A DNA stretch of 54,955 bases from Cyanobacteria bacterium SZAS LIN-3 (lineage in GTDB: Bacteria; Cyanobacteriota; Vampirovibrionia; Obscuribacterales; Obscuribacteraceae), in assembly GCA_018266215.1 (NCBI GenBank), contig JAFEAV010000040.1:1-54955 (forward strand). Direction: 5' to 3'. The translations under genes and the position numbers were made by a program. Shown here in pieces: positions 27,045-35,899 of the stretch. How positions within the stretch are numbered: position 1 is the first letter of the stretch; every line of letters starts with the position of its first letter. Under the pieces are notes generated by a model. It saw nothing but the letters and a program-made list of their open reading frames with translations, did no database searches and had not been told where the DNA came from.

Positions 27045-27441
27045 TCGGGCTCCGGCGCCGGTTTTGCTGATGAATTGATACTCACATTAGATAACCACAG
27101 TTGTCATGATGCTAGCTGTGTAAATTATTAGCGGCAATTCATATCTGTAATATGCTCCCGATATGCGGGCAGCGGTGCGGTTCTTATCTAGCATGCCTAG
27201 TGCATTAAACAAGTCATGAGGCACCCTAACGCCCTCGATAAGCCGTAAAACCGCCAGCAGCCGAAGCTTTGGCTGGTTGAGACCGGGTCTGGCCGCCGGT
27301 AAAGCGCCTATTGTAAACTGGGGGCAGGTTGTCAATTAATTAATATGATCCGCTCTAATGCTGCGTCTTGCCTATATTCAGCGATTTGTGAAAAAGTGGT
27401 TAAGGCTGTAAGCGCCCCGCTGGCGGGCGTCTCGGGATGCC

Positions 27442-27481
27442 GCTCCTGAGTTTGACAAGCAGGAGCCAAAGTGGCTAATAT
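27442..27481 (+). promoter_or_regulatory. Promoter of the LysM gene with inverted repeat around -35
   Basis: TTGACA (27452-27457) and TAATAT (27476-27481) are separated by 18 bp. The perfect inverted repeat GCTCCTG (27442-27448) / CAGGAGC (27460-27466) places the -35 box in its 11-bp centre, as an operator would. The RNA would start near 27488, 26 nt before the ATG. The rest of the 27045-27441 gap shows no gene I can support. Confidence 0.55.
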
Positions 27482-27513
27482 GCAGCGATGGTTACCCCTT
27501 GGCGTTGTAAGAG

Positions 27514-28254
27514 ATGACATCAGTGCTCAATTACGAACAAGACAAATTAGAACTCGAAAGCCTCCCCGAGTATGTGCGGGAGAGCGAGACATCTTCTCGA
27601 GATGCCTTCGTGTCTATATCAACTAGATCGCTCGCCGAGAGAGAAGCTCAGCGCACTATGTCTGGTGTGCTCAGTACCGGCAGCCACGAACGGCAATATA
27701 CGAGAGATTCCCAGCGCGACACCGGCGGTTTTAACCGGGTCACTGCTGAAGTGGAAGCTCCTCGTACCGACGAGTTGGAAGCTCTCTGGCCTGGCGTTCA
27801 TCAGGATTTTCTCCATTCACCCAAACGTACGCCCAGCTTCTATATGATGCTCGGCTTCATGGGTGGTGCATTCGTTTCGATGTTTGTTATCTGGGGCTTT
27901 GCCGGTGTTTCTTCCTTGATGCACGGCAATGGCGCTCCGCAGACCGCCAGCGCTGCCCATACCCAGGCTGCTCAGCCTGTAGCCACTCCTGTAGCCGCAG
28001 TGCCGCAGGGCGGTGACCAGGGAGCCATGCTTGTACCGGCTCATTCCTCGGTGACGATTCAGACCGGCGATACGCTGGCTGCAGTGGCGCTGCGCGAATA
28101 TAAGCGCGTCAGCCCCCGTTTGCTGGATGAAATTTGCAAAAACAACGGCCTGAAAAACGCCAATTTCCTCAATCTTGGTCAAAAAATCAACCTGCCTAAC
28201 TACACGCCGCAAGCGACTCAGATGGCCGTAACGCCGCAGGGTCAGGTACACTAG
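27514..28254 (+). CDS. Single-span membrane protein with C-terminal LysM domain
   Basis: In this 246-residue protein, residues 1-107 are hydrophilic and Ser/Glu/Arg-rich, probably cytosolic and disordered. A membrane helix spans about 109-136 (FYMMLGFMGGAFVSMFVIWG). After an Ala/Pro/Gln linker, a LysM domain covers about 178-229, with IQTGDTLAAVALREYKRVS and a final LGQKINLPN. It would bind peptidoglycan from the membrane side. A promoter with an inverted repeat lies upstream. Confidence 0.85.
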   Translation: MTSVLNYEQDKLELESLPEYVRESETSSRDAFVSISTRSLAEREAQRTMSGVLSTGSHERQYTRDSQRDTGGFNRVTAEVEAPRTDELEALWPGVHQDFLHSPKRTPSFYMMLGFMGGAFVSMFVIWGFAGVSSLMHGNGAPQTASAAHTQAAQPVATPVAAVPQGGDQGAMLVPAHSSVTIQTGDTLAAVALREYKRVSPRLLDEICKNNGLKNANFLNLGQKINLPNYTPQATQMAVTPQGQVH

Positions 28255-28300
28255 TTAGCGACCAGTTCAAGTTACGCTGGTCAGTTTCGCAGGCGGACGT

Positions 28301-30379
28301 ATGCCGGCTTCAAAAGTCGATTTGACAGTCGACAAGGTCTTTTCGCTGCTCGCTGATAAGCTCAGCGGCTACGAGATAAGAGACCCTCAGACTGACCTGG
28401 CTCATGCTATTGAGCGCTGCTTCAATTCGGGTAAAACCGGCATTTTCGAGGCAGGCACAGGCGTCGGCAAAAGTTTTGCCGCCCTGATTCCGGCTTTTCT
28501 CTCCGGCAAAAAAGTCGTCGTCTCCACCGCTACGATTGCTCTGCAAGAGCAATACATGAACAAAGACATCCCGGTGCTGAAGGAGATATTGCCCTTCGAC
28601 ATCAATGTCGCCCTGCTCAAGGGCCGCGGCAACTATCTGGGCATGCGCCGCTTCAAGGATTTCCACCTGCAGCAGGAAGTGGACGAGGAATTTGTCGCCT
28701 GGGTTAACGACACCTCATATGGTGACATCTCAGAGCTTGAATATGTACCTCCTTTTAATATCTGGTACGAAGTCAACTCCGATTCCGACGATTGTCTGCG
28801 CAACCGCTGCCCCAACTTTAACGAATGCTTCTATTTTGAGGCCCGCCGTCGCGCAGAAAAAGCCGATCTGCTGGTCGTCAATCACAATCTGCTTCTCGCT
28901 GATGCCGCATCCATGGGCAGCATTTTGCCCCAGTATCAGCTGCTCATTATCGACGAAGCTCATCATCTGCCCGACATCGCCACCGATGCCTTCAGCATGG
29001 CCGTCAGCAATCGAGGCATCAGGATGCTGCTGGGTCGAGCGGCCAAGCAATGCAATCCGCCGCCCCATCTTTTAGGCGACGTAGAGAACGCCGCCGGGCG
29101 TCTCTTTATGCGCCTCAACATGTCCGCCAGGCAGTCCAAGATGCGTCTGCGCGAGCCGGTCGAAGGCTCGGTCGAGCTGACCATCACCCTCAAGGCTCTG
29201 CAACAGTGGCTGGAAGAAGAAACCTTTGAACAGATCCTGGACATAGATCTGGCCCGGGAGAAAGTACAGCTCAAGGCCAAAGCTCTTGCCAGCACCATAT
29301 CCGGTTACGTGCGCTGCCTTGAACTTATGACCATGCCTTCGCCCGAATGGGTGCTCTGTCTGGAGCGCACCGAGCGCTCGGAGGTGAAAATCGAAGTGGT
29401 GGCGGCGCCTCTCGATAGCAGCCATTACATCAGCGATCTTGTTTTGAACAAAGCCGGGCTAGAATCCAGTGTCTGGATGTCGGCCACCCTTGCCACCGCC
29501 GGTGATGACCCGTTCCAGTATTTTAAAAGAAATATCGGTGCCGATAAGGGCATCGTCCAGGAGCAGGTGCCCAGTCCTTTTGACTTCCAGAATCAGGCGC
29601 TGCTCTATCTTCCGAAAGATTTGCCCGAGACCAATACTAAAGAGTTTTTGCCTATGGCGCTGCCGCAAATCGAGCAGATGCTTGAGCTCACCGAAGGCCG
29701 AGCTTTTGTCTTGTTTACCAGTCACTACGCCCTGCGCAGTGCCTACGAACAGCTTGCTCCGCGCCTGCCCTATGAGTGTCGCTGCCAGGGCGAGATGCCC
29801 AGGCAGAAGCTGATTCAATGGTTCAAGACCACTCCCAATGCCGTGCTTTTCGGCACATCGAGCTTCTGGGAAGGTGTTTCTGTGGACGGCGATCAACTCA
29901 GTTGCGTCATTATCGATCGCATACCTTTCCAGGTGCCGGATGATCCCGTCTACGAAGCGCGCTGCGAAGAAATGAAAAACGACCCCGAGCGCAGCTGGTT
30001 TAATGAGCTGGCTCTGCCCTATGCCACTATGCGTCTGAAACAGGGCGTGGGCAGACTTATTCGCACCAAGCGCGATAAGGGGCTCGTGGCTATTCTCGAT
30101 ACAAGACTGACAAAAAAATATTATGGTCGCAAGATTATTGATTGCTTGCCGCCGATGAAGGTGATTCGCACACTGCCTACCCTGGAGTCAAAGATCATGG
30201 AGGACTTCCTGGACCTCGGTATGGAATACCGAGACCAGGAGCCTGCCTTCAAAGGGTATGGGGCAAATTCTTACGGCGGCAAGAATCTAAGCAATATCAA
30301 GGCCGTGAGTAAAAAGAAACCGAGCGTCAGTTCGGATGACGAAATTGAGCGCGAGCCTTTTTACGACGATCAAGATTGA
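28301..30379 (+). CDS. dinG: DinG-family ATP-dependent helicase
   Basis: This is a 692-residue superfamily 2 helicase of the XPD/DinG group. Visible marks are Walker A GTGVGKS (52-58), DEAH (218-221), SATL in motif III and a C-terminal GVGRLIR-type motif VI. The iron-sulfur region keeps three cysteines (C165, C170, C176), but the first ligand site, usually NYxC, reads NYLGMRR, so position 114 is Gly. The 4Fe-4S cluster may therefore be altered or absent. A weak hairpin with a T-run (30385-30420) may terminate it against the convergent gene. Confidence 0.9.
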   Translation: MPASKVDLTVDKVFSLLADKLSGYEIRDPQTDLAHAIERCFNSGKTGIFEAGTGVGKSFAALIPAFLSGKKVVVSTATIALQEQYMNKDIPVLKEILPFDINVALLKGRGNYLGMRRFKDFHLQQEVDEEFVAWVNDTSYGDISELEYVPPFNIWYEVNSDSDDCLRNRCPNFNECFYFEARRRAEKADLLVVNHNLLLADAASMGSILPQYQLLIIDEAHHLPDIATDAFSMAVSNRGIRMLLGRAAKQCNPPPHLLGDVENAAGRLFMRLNMSARQSKMRLREPVEGSVELTITLKALQQWLEEETFEQILDIDLAREKVQLKAKALASTISGYVRCLELMTMPSPEWVLCLERTERSEVKIEVVAAPLDSSHYISDLVLNKAGLESSVWMSATLATAGDDPFQYFKRNIGADKGIVQEQVPSPFDFQNQALLYLPKDLPETNTKEFLPMALPQIEQMLELTEGRAFVLFTSHYALRSAYEQLAPRLPYECRCQGEMPRQKLIQWFKTTPNAVLFGTSSFWEGVSVDGDQLSCVIIDRIPFQVPDDPVYEARCEEMKNDPERSWFNELALPYATMRLKQGVGRLIRTKRDKGLVAILDTRLTKKYYGRKIIDCLPPMKVIRTLPTLESKIMEDFLDLGMEYRDQEPAFKGYGANSYGGKNLSNIKAVSKKKPSVSSDDEIEREPFYDDQD

Positions 30380-30391
30380 TTGTGGCCGGAG

Positions 30392-30763
30392 TTACGGTCT
30401 TTCCGGCAGGTCCATTTTTTCGGGATTTTTGCCGACAGCCTTGATGCCAAACTCAGTCACCAAAATGTCGTTGCATTCTTCACTGGTTACATACCAGCGG
30501 TCCAGACAGTTGCGCACCAGCCAGCCATCAAAGGCCGGTGTACTCATTCTGGACCAGCTCCAGCCGGCGGTACTTTCGATGTCAAATACTTTGCCGTCCT
30601 GGTCATAATCGATGGTCAGTACAAAATCGCTGTGGCCAAATTTAAACGAAGTGATGGCGCCGGCATCATTCTTTCTGTAGCGATCTCCGCGGTTATTAAC
30701 GCGAGTTGTGGCGCGCATTGTTCGGGGAGAGCTGTAATCTTCTGCTGCTGATTGATTGTACAT
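30392..30763 (-). CDS. Small protein of unknown function at the end of the ilv-leu operon
   Basis: This 123-residue protein has a perfect GAGGAAAACC Shine-Dalgarno before the ATG, 50 nt after leuB on the same strand, so it may be the last gene of the operon. A strand-rich core (FVLTIDYDQDGKVFDIES) and WSWSRM precede a helix. No family is recognised, and no link to amino-acid synthesis can be shown. Confidence 0.6.
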   Translation of the reverse strand: MYNQSAAEDYSSPRTMRATTRVNNRGDRYRKNDAGAITSFKFGHSDFVLTIDYDQDGKVFDIESTAGWSWSRMSTPAFDGWLVRNCLDRWYVTSEECNDILVTEFGIKAVGKNPEKMDLPERP

Positions 30764-30813
30764 TTTGGTTTTCCTCTTTGATGGCTGTTTTTACTTGGTT
30801 TGGTGTACTGGTC

Positions 30814-31938
30814 TTAAACTAAAACTTTTTGTTCTAAGTGCTTCAAAATCTCGTCGGCCATTTCCTGGCAGTTAATCAGTCGAGTCGTTGTTTGCTCCTC
30901 TGCTGCGCTGGCTTTGCTGTGTCTGAAAATATCGCGGGTACGGCAGCCGGATTTCAGTGCCGCTTCGACGGCTCGTTCGACTGCTGCAGCTTCGGCTTCC
31001 AGGCTGAAGGAGTAGCGAAGCATCATGGCCACGCTCAATATCTGAGCTACCGGATTGGCTGTTCCTGTGCCGGCTATATCCTGGGCCGAACCGCCCGGCG
31101 GTTCATAGAGGCCAAAGCCTTCCTGGTTGAGCGAGGCCGAGGCCAGAAGTCCAAGTGAGCCTGGCAGGACGGCCGCTGCGTCGGAGAGGATGTCGCCGAA
31201 CATATTGGTGGTGACGACCACATCAAACTGCGAGGGATCGCGGATCAGCTGCATGGCGCAGTTGTCGACAAGCATGTGCTCTAGCTCGACATCCGGGTAT
31301 TCTTTCGAAACCTCGGTTACCACCTGCCGCCACAATTTGGAATTGTCCAGGACATTGGCCTTGTCCACCGAGGTGACTTTGTTCCTTCTCAATCTGGCGG
31401 CTTTGAAGGCTACATGGGCGATTGATGCCACCTGATCTTCATCGTATACGGCGAGATCGGTTGCTTTGCGCTTGCCGTTTTCACTGAAGGTCTTGTGCTC
31501 GCCAAAGTAGCAGTCGCCGAGGAGTTCGCGGACAAATACCATGTCCACACCGCGCTGGATTACCTCCGCCTTCAGCGGCGAGATGTCCTGCAATTCGGGG
31601 AGAATCTTGACCGGACGGAAATTGGCGTTGAACTTGAAAGTCTTACGCAGATTGAGAATGGAATTGGCCTCACAATTTTTCCACTTGGGCAAGTGCATTT
31701 CAGCCACCGGCCCGCCGACCGAGCCAAACAAAATGGCGTCCGACTGGCGGCAGAGGGCCAGGGTTTCTTCGGGCATGTGTGAGCCATACTTGTCGTAGGC
31801 GGCACCGCCGGCGAGGGCCTTTGTGGTGACAAACTTATGGCCAAAATCGCGTTCGACAACATTCAGCACTCGCAGTGCCTGAGCCATTACTTCTTCGCCG
31901 ATGCCGTCACCGGGGATGACTGCGATCTTCTTTTCCAT
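30814..31938 (-). CDS. leuB: 3-isopropylmalate dehydrogenase
   Basis: This 374-residue NAD-dependent beta-decarboxylating dehydrogenase carries out the third step of leucine synthesis. Motifs are IPGDGIGEEVM near the N-terminus, ILFGSVGGP, the catalytic Tyr in GDCYFGEHK, Lys in DKANVLD and the metal-binding MFGDILSDAA. Since cimA is in the same operon, it probably also oxidises 3-methylmalate in the citramalate route to 2-oxobutyrate. Its ATG overlaps the leuD stop by 1 nt. Confidence 0.96.
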   Translation of the reverse strand: MEKKIAVIPGDGIGEEVMAQALRVLNVVERDFGHKFVTTKALAGGAAYDKYGSHMPEETLALCRQSDAILFGSVGGPVAEMHLPKWKNCEANSILNLRKTFKFNANFRPVKILPELQDISPLKAEVIQRGVDMVFVRELLGDCYFGEHKTFSENGKRKATDLAVYDEDQVASIAHVAFKAARLRRNKVTSVDKANVLDNSKLWRQVVTEVSKEYPDVELEHMLVDNCAMQLIRDPSQFDVVVTTNMFGDILSDAAAVLPGSLGLLASASLNQEGFGLYEPPGGSAQDIAGTGTANPVAQILSVAMMLRYSFSLEAEAAAVERAVEAALKSGCRTRDIFRHSKASAAEEQTTTRLINCQEMADEILKHLEQKVLV

Positions 31939-32537
31939 TACTTACCTGCCTTTGTACAATTCGGTCCAAATGCCTGCGTGGCCCGGAAACTTTCAATCTC
32001 TTCCTTGTGCGAGAGGATGTAGTCGATATCATCGAGGCCGTTGATGATGCAGTGCTTCCTGAATGGATCAAAATCAAAATTGAATACTTCGCCGCTGGGC
32101 AGGGTGACGGTCTGCGCTTGCAAATCAATCGTTACTTCCAGGCTGCCCGCCTGTGCTTCGACAATCAGACGCTCGACTTGAGCTTCCGAAAGCTTCACCA
32201 GCACCAGGCCGTTTTTTGCACTGTTGCTGAAAAATATGTCGGCAAAGGAAGGCGCGATGACGACTTTGATACCGGCACCGGTGAGGGCCCAGACTGCGTG
32301 TTCGCGAGAAGAGCCGCAGCCGAAGTTATTGCCGGCAACGAGAACTGCCGCGCCTTTAAACTTATCGAGATTAAAAGGGAAGCTGGCATCGTTGTCGCGC
32401 AGGCGGCGAAAGAGATTCTGGCCAAAGCCTTCGCGACTGATGCTGGTGAGAAACTGTGCCGGGATGATCAGGTCGGTATCGACATCGGTCATCGGCAGCG
32501 GCACGACTTTTGATTTGATTGTGGCAAACTTTTCCAT
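31938..32537 (-). CDS. leuD: 3-isopropylmalate dehydratase small subunit
   Basis: This 199-residue swivelling-domain partner of LeuC isomerises 2- to 3-isopropylmalate (and probably citramalate to 3-methylmalate). Motifs are DTDLIIPAQFL near the start and the phosphate-loop region NFGCGSSREHAVWAL in the middle. It lies 40 nt after leuC and overlaps leuB by 1 nt. Confidence 0.96.
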   Translation of the reverse strand: MEKFATIKSKVVPLPMTDVDTDLIIPAQFLTSISREGFGQNLFRRLRDNDASFPFNLDKFKGAAVLVAGNNFGCGSSREHAVWALTGAGIKVVIAPSFADIFFSNSAKNGLVLVKLSEAQVERLIVEAQAGSLEVTIDLQAQTVTLPSGEVFNFDFDPFRKHCIINGLDDIDYILSHKEEIESFRATQAFGPNCTKAGK

Positions 32538-32577
32538 TTTATTACTCCAAAACTTTCAATCTGCGGCGTGCAGTTCG

Positions 32578-34032
32578 CTAGAGATACTGCTCTGCTGAGG
32601 TGACGCAGCCTGCCAGGGCGCTGGCCGCTACAGTGCCCGGTGAAGCCAGGTGGGTGATGCTGCCCGGTCCCTGCCGTCCGACGAAGTTGCGGTTGGAGGA
32701 GCTGATGCAGCGCTTACCTTCGGGTACTTTGTCGTCGTTCATTGCCAGGCACATGGAGCAACCGGGCATCCTGAACTGGGCGCCGGCCGCTTCAAAAATT
32801 TCGGGCAGGCCTTCTTTTTGCGCCTGGGCCATGACCGCTTCGGAGCCGGGCACCACATAGAAGGTCACACCTTCTTTGATTTTTTTGCCTTTGAGCACCG
32901 CTGCCGCCACGCGCAAATCTTCGATGCGGCCATTGGTGCAGGAGCCGACAAAGGCCCAGTCCACTGGAGTGCCGGCCATTTTGGAGCCTTCCTGCAGTCT
33001 GGTGTATTCGAGGGCGCGGCGGGCCACGGCCTGCTCGCCCGAGGGCAGAGATTCGACCGCCGGTATGCACTCATCGATCTGCAGACCCTGACCTGGATTT
33101 GTACCCCAGGTGACCATGGGCGAGAGTTTCGATAAGTCGATAACTATTTCGCGGTCGAAGGTGGCTCCTTCGTCGCTGTTTATTTGCTGCCACTGGCTTA
33201 CGGCCCTGTCCCAGTCCGCGCCCTGCGGCGCGTGAGGACGACCCTTGAGATAGGCAAAGGTCGTGGCATCGGGGGCGATAAGACCGGCCCGAGCACCGCA
33301 TTCGATGCTCATATTGCAGACGGTCATGCGCTCTTCCATCGACATCGCCCTGATGGCATCGCCGACGTATTCGATGACGTGGCCGGTGGCTCCGCCCACG
33401 CCGATTTCGGCAATGAGCTTCAAGATGGCGTCTTTGGCGTAGACTCCCTTGCGAAACTGACCTTTAAATTCCACGCGCATTGACTTTGGCTTTTCCTGCA
33501 GCAAGCAACCGGTGGCCAGCACGTGACCGACCTCTGATGTGCCGACTCCAAAGGCCAGTGCGCCGAAGGCACCGTGGGTGGAGGTATGGGAGTCGCCGCA
33601 GCAGATTGTCATGCCGGGTTGAGTCACTCCCAGCTCCGGGCCGACAACGTGCACGATGCCCTGACCCTTGTCAAAGTCGAGCAGGGGGATGCCGTATTTT
33701 TTGCAGTTATTGCGCAATGCTTCGACCTGGGCGCGAGCTTCGTCGTCATAGATTTCCCAGCGATTTTTTCTGGTGGGGATGCTGTGATCGATTGTGGCCA
33801 TCAAGCGGTCGGCGTCAAATACTTTGAGACCTTTCTGATCCAGGGTCTGGAAGGCCTGGGCCGAAGTCACTTCATGGATGAGCATGAGGTCAATGGCAAA
33901 AATGGCGGGGTGCCCTTCGCGCTCCGAGACAACATGGGAGTCCCAGATTTTCGCAACGATGCTTCTGGCGGTCGTTTGAGATGTCTGCGCCTTTTGTGCG
34001 CCGGCAAATTGAGCTTGTGAATTACTGACCAT
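32578..34032 (-). CDS. leuC: 3-isopropylmalate dehydratase large subunit
   Basis: This 484-residue aconitase-family enzyme has three cluster cysteines: one in FVGSCTNGRIEDL and two in PGCSMCLAMN. The N-terminus has the usual AKIWDSH and DLMLIHEVTS. The ATG directly follows the cimA stop with no spacer, so translation is coupled. A Ser/Gln/Thr-rich extension of about 22 residues precedes the family core. Confidence 0.96.
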   Translation of the reverse strand: MVSNSQAQFAGAQKAQTSQTTARSIVAKIWDSHVVSEREGHPAIFAIDLMLIHEVTSAQAFQTLDQKGLKVFDADRLMATIDHSIPTRKNRWEIYDDEARAQVEALRNNCKKYGIPLLDFDKGQGIVHVVGPELGVTQPGMTICCGDSHTSTHGAFGALAFGVGTSEVGHVLATGCLLQEKPKSMRVEFKGQFRKGVYAKDAILKLIAEIGVGGATGHVIEYVGDAIRAMSMEERMTVCNMSIECGARAGLIAPDATTFAYLKGRPHAPQGADWDRAVSQWQQINSDEGATFDREIVIDLSKLSPMVTWGTNPGQGLQIDECIPAVESLPSGEQAVARRALEYTRLQEGSKMAGTPVDWAFVGSCTNGRIEDLRVAAAVLKGKKIKEGVTFYVVPGSEAVMAQAQKEGLPEIFEAAGAQFRMPGCSMCLAMNDDKVPEGKRCISSSNRNFVGRQGPGSITHLASPGTVAASALAGCVTSAEQYL

Positions 34033-35655
34033 TTATGCAACGACCTCCTGCAATTGTGCTGCGTTGTCTTCTTCCCGGCGTCTGAGCAGATATAGTTCTA
34101 AAGCGTCCATTAATGCCTCGCAGCTGGCGTCGATAATATTTTGTGAGCAACCCACGGTGGACCAGCGCTCCTCGTCGCATGCTGCCTCAATCACCACGCG
34201 GGTGGTGGCATCTGTGGCCTGGTCGGGATCAAGGATGCGTACTTTGTAGTCAGCCAGTCGCACCCTGGAGAGATGCGGGTAAGCCGGGAGCAGCGCCTTG
34301 CGCAGGGCCTGGTCGAGGGCATGGACCGGACCGTGTCCCTCCGAGGCGGTGTGGATGACTTCGCCGTTTACTTTGAGTTTGACTACCGCTTCGGCGGTCA
34401 TGGCCGACTGGCCGCGGTCCGATACCACTACCAGCATGTCTATTTTTTCAAACGGTGCTTTGTAGTCTGGCGCACAGCGGCGCATCATCAATTCGACGGT
34501 ACCTTCGGCGTTTTCAAACTGATAGCCCTGTCCTTCCATTTCTTTGACCCGCTCCAGTACTTGCTGGTCATTGCCGCTCAGGGTCAATCCCAGACTGCTT
34601 GCCAGCATGCGGATATTGCCCCGGCCGGAGAGTTCGGAGACGACTATCTGGCGGGTATTGCCGACGGTTGCAGGTGAGATGTGCTCATAGCTGGAGGAGA
34701 GCTTTTCTACCGCAGCTACATGCAGACCGCCCTTGTGGGCAAAAGCATTGGCACCGACATAGGGGGCACAGGCATCAGGATTTAAATTGGCTATTTCGCT
34801 TACCGTGCGCGAGAGGTCGGTCAGCATCTTCAGGCAGTGCGGAGGCACGCAATGATAGCCCATTTTTAATTGCAAATTGGGGACAATGGAAATCAGGTTG
34901 GCATTGCCGCAGCGCTCACCGTAACCGTTGATGGTGCCCTGCACGTGGCGGGCGCCGGCTTCAACGGCGGCAAGCGTGTTGGCGACGGCGAGCTCGCCGT
35001 CGTTGTGGATATGGACGCCTACTTTTTCGGTTACTTCCTGGCATACTCTGCTTACGACCTGAGCAATCCAACCGGGTAAAGATCCGCCATTGGTATCACA
35101 GAGCACCACCCAGTCGGCACCGGCTCTGGCTGCGGTCTGGACTGCAAGCAGGGCGTACTGTGGGTCTTCTCTAAAACCGTCAAAAAAGTGCTCGGCATCA
35201 AATATGACTTCTTTGCCGTGTCTTTTCATAAAGGCCACGCTGTCGGCGATCATCTGCAAATTTTCTTCCAGACTGGTTTTGAGTATGGCCGTGACATGCA
35301 GGGCTGAGGACTTGCCGACCAGAGCTACCGCCGGGGTGCCGGCCTCGAGCAGGGCGCGCAAATTGAAATCATCTTCCGCTTTGACGCCGACTTTGCGGGT
35401 GCTGCCGAAGGCGACAACGGTTGCGTTCTTTGTGGGACTGGCTTTCAGTCTTTTGAAAAATTCCATATCTTTGGGGTTGGAACCGGGCCAACCGCCTTCG
35501 ATATACGCGACTCCAAATTTGTCCAGGAGGGAGGCAATTTTCAACTTGTCTTCAAGCGACAGACTCAGGCCTTTGCGCTGGGTGCCGTCGCGAAGAGTGG
35601 TGTCATAGAGGAAGACAAACTTCGGATTGTCTTTCGACTGGGTATTGCCATCCAT
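34033..35655 (-). CDS. cimA: (R)-citramalate synthase
   Basis: This 540-residue enzyme of the DRE-TIM barrel family condenses pyruvate and acetyl-CoA to citramalate, the pyruvate route to isoleucine. CimA-type features are YDTTLRDGTQRKGLSLSLED and YIEGGWPGSNPKD, with the metal-binding HIHNDGELAVANT further on and a C-terminal regulatory LeuA-dimer domain. The ATG at 35655 is chosen because of a GGAGGGAGG just upstream; the open frame from 35673 begins with TTG. It overlaps ilvN by 53 nt. Its place between ilvN and leuCDB fits the pathway. Confidence 0.92.
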   Translation of the reverse strand: MDGNTQSKDNPKFVFLYDTTLRDGTQRKGLSLSLEDKLKIASLLDKFGVAYIEGGWPGSNPKDMEFFKRLKASPTKNATVVAFGSTRKVGVKAEDDFNLRALLEAGTPAVALVGKSSALHVTAILKTSLEENLQMIADSVAFMKRHGKEVIFDAEHFFDGFREDPQYALLAVQTAARAGADWVVLCDTNGGSLPGWIAQVVSRVCQEVTEKVGVHIHNDGELAVANTLAAVEAGARHVQGTINGYGERCGNANLISIVPNLQLKMGYHCVPPHCLKMLTDLSRTVSEIANLNPDACAPYVGANAFAHKGGLHVAAVEKLSSSYEHISPATVGNTRQIVVSELSGRGNIRMLASSLGLTLSGNDQQVLERVKEMEGQGYQFENAEGTVELMMRRCAPDYKAPFEKIDMLVVVSDRGQSAMTAEAVVKLKVNGEVIHTASEGHGPVHALDQALRKALLPAYPHLSRVRLADYKVRILDPDQATDATTRVVIEAACDEERWSTVGCSQNIIDASCEALMDALELYLLRRREEDNAAQLQEVVA

Positions 35656-35899
35656 GATTTCCTCCCTCCGCAAATTGCACTCTCAAACTCTGTACGTCGT
35701 ATAGCTTTTCCAGCTGTTTAATCACCGGTTCGGCTGCCCTCTGGCCCTCAATCGTCAGTCGGGCATCAATGTGAGCGCGGTCGTGGGAGCGTTCGGCCGA
35801 CATGCTCGAAACTTCAAAGCACCGGGCGCGCAGGCGGCCGAGGACTCTTTCCATCGCGCCTTCGGCATTGTTCAAACGAATGTTTACTATAAATTTCAT
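35603..35899 (-). CDS. ilvN: Acetolactate synthase small (regulatory) subunit, short form
   Basis: This is a 98-residue ACT-domain protein (MKFIVNIRLNNAEGAMERVLG, CFEVSSMSAER), much shorter than the usual IlvN of about 160 residues and closer in size to IlvM. It keeps only the ACT domain. The start overlaps ilvB by 4 nt. The last 17 codons overlap the start of cimA. It may modulate IlvB and its valine feedback. Confidence 0.85.
   Translation of the reverse strand: MKFIVNIRLNNAEGAMERVLGRLRARCFEVSSMSAERSHDRAHIDARLTIEGQRAAEPVIKQLEKLYDVQSLRVQFAEGGNHGWQYPVERQSEVCLPL

Noticed and set aside
27087..27335. 82-codon minus-strand ORF between the M16 and LysM genes
   Set aside because: No Shine-Dalgarno, irregular composition and a frame not supported by any motif.
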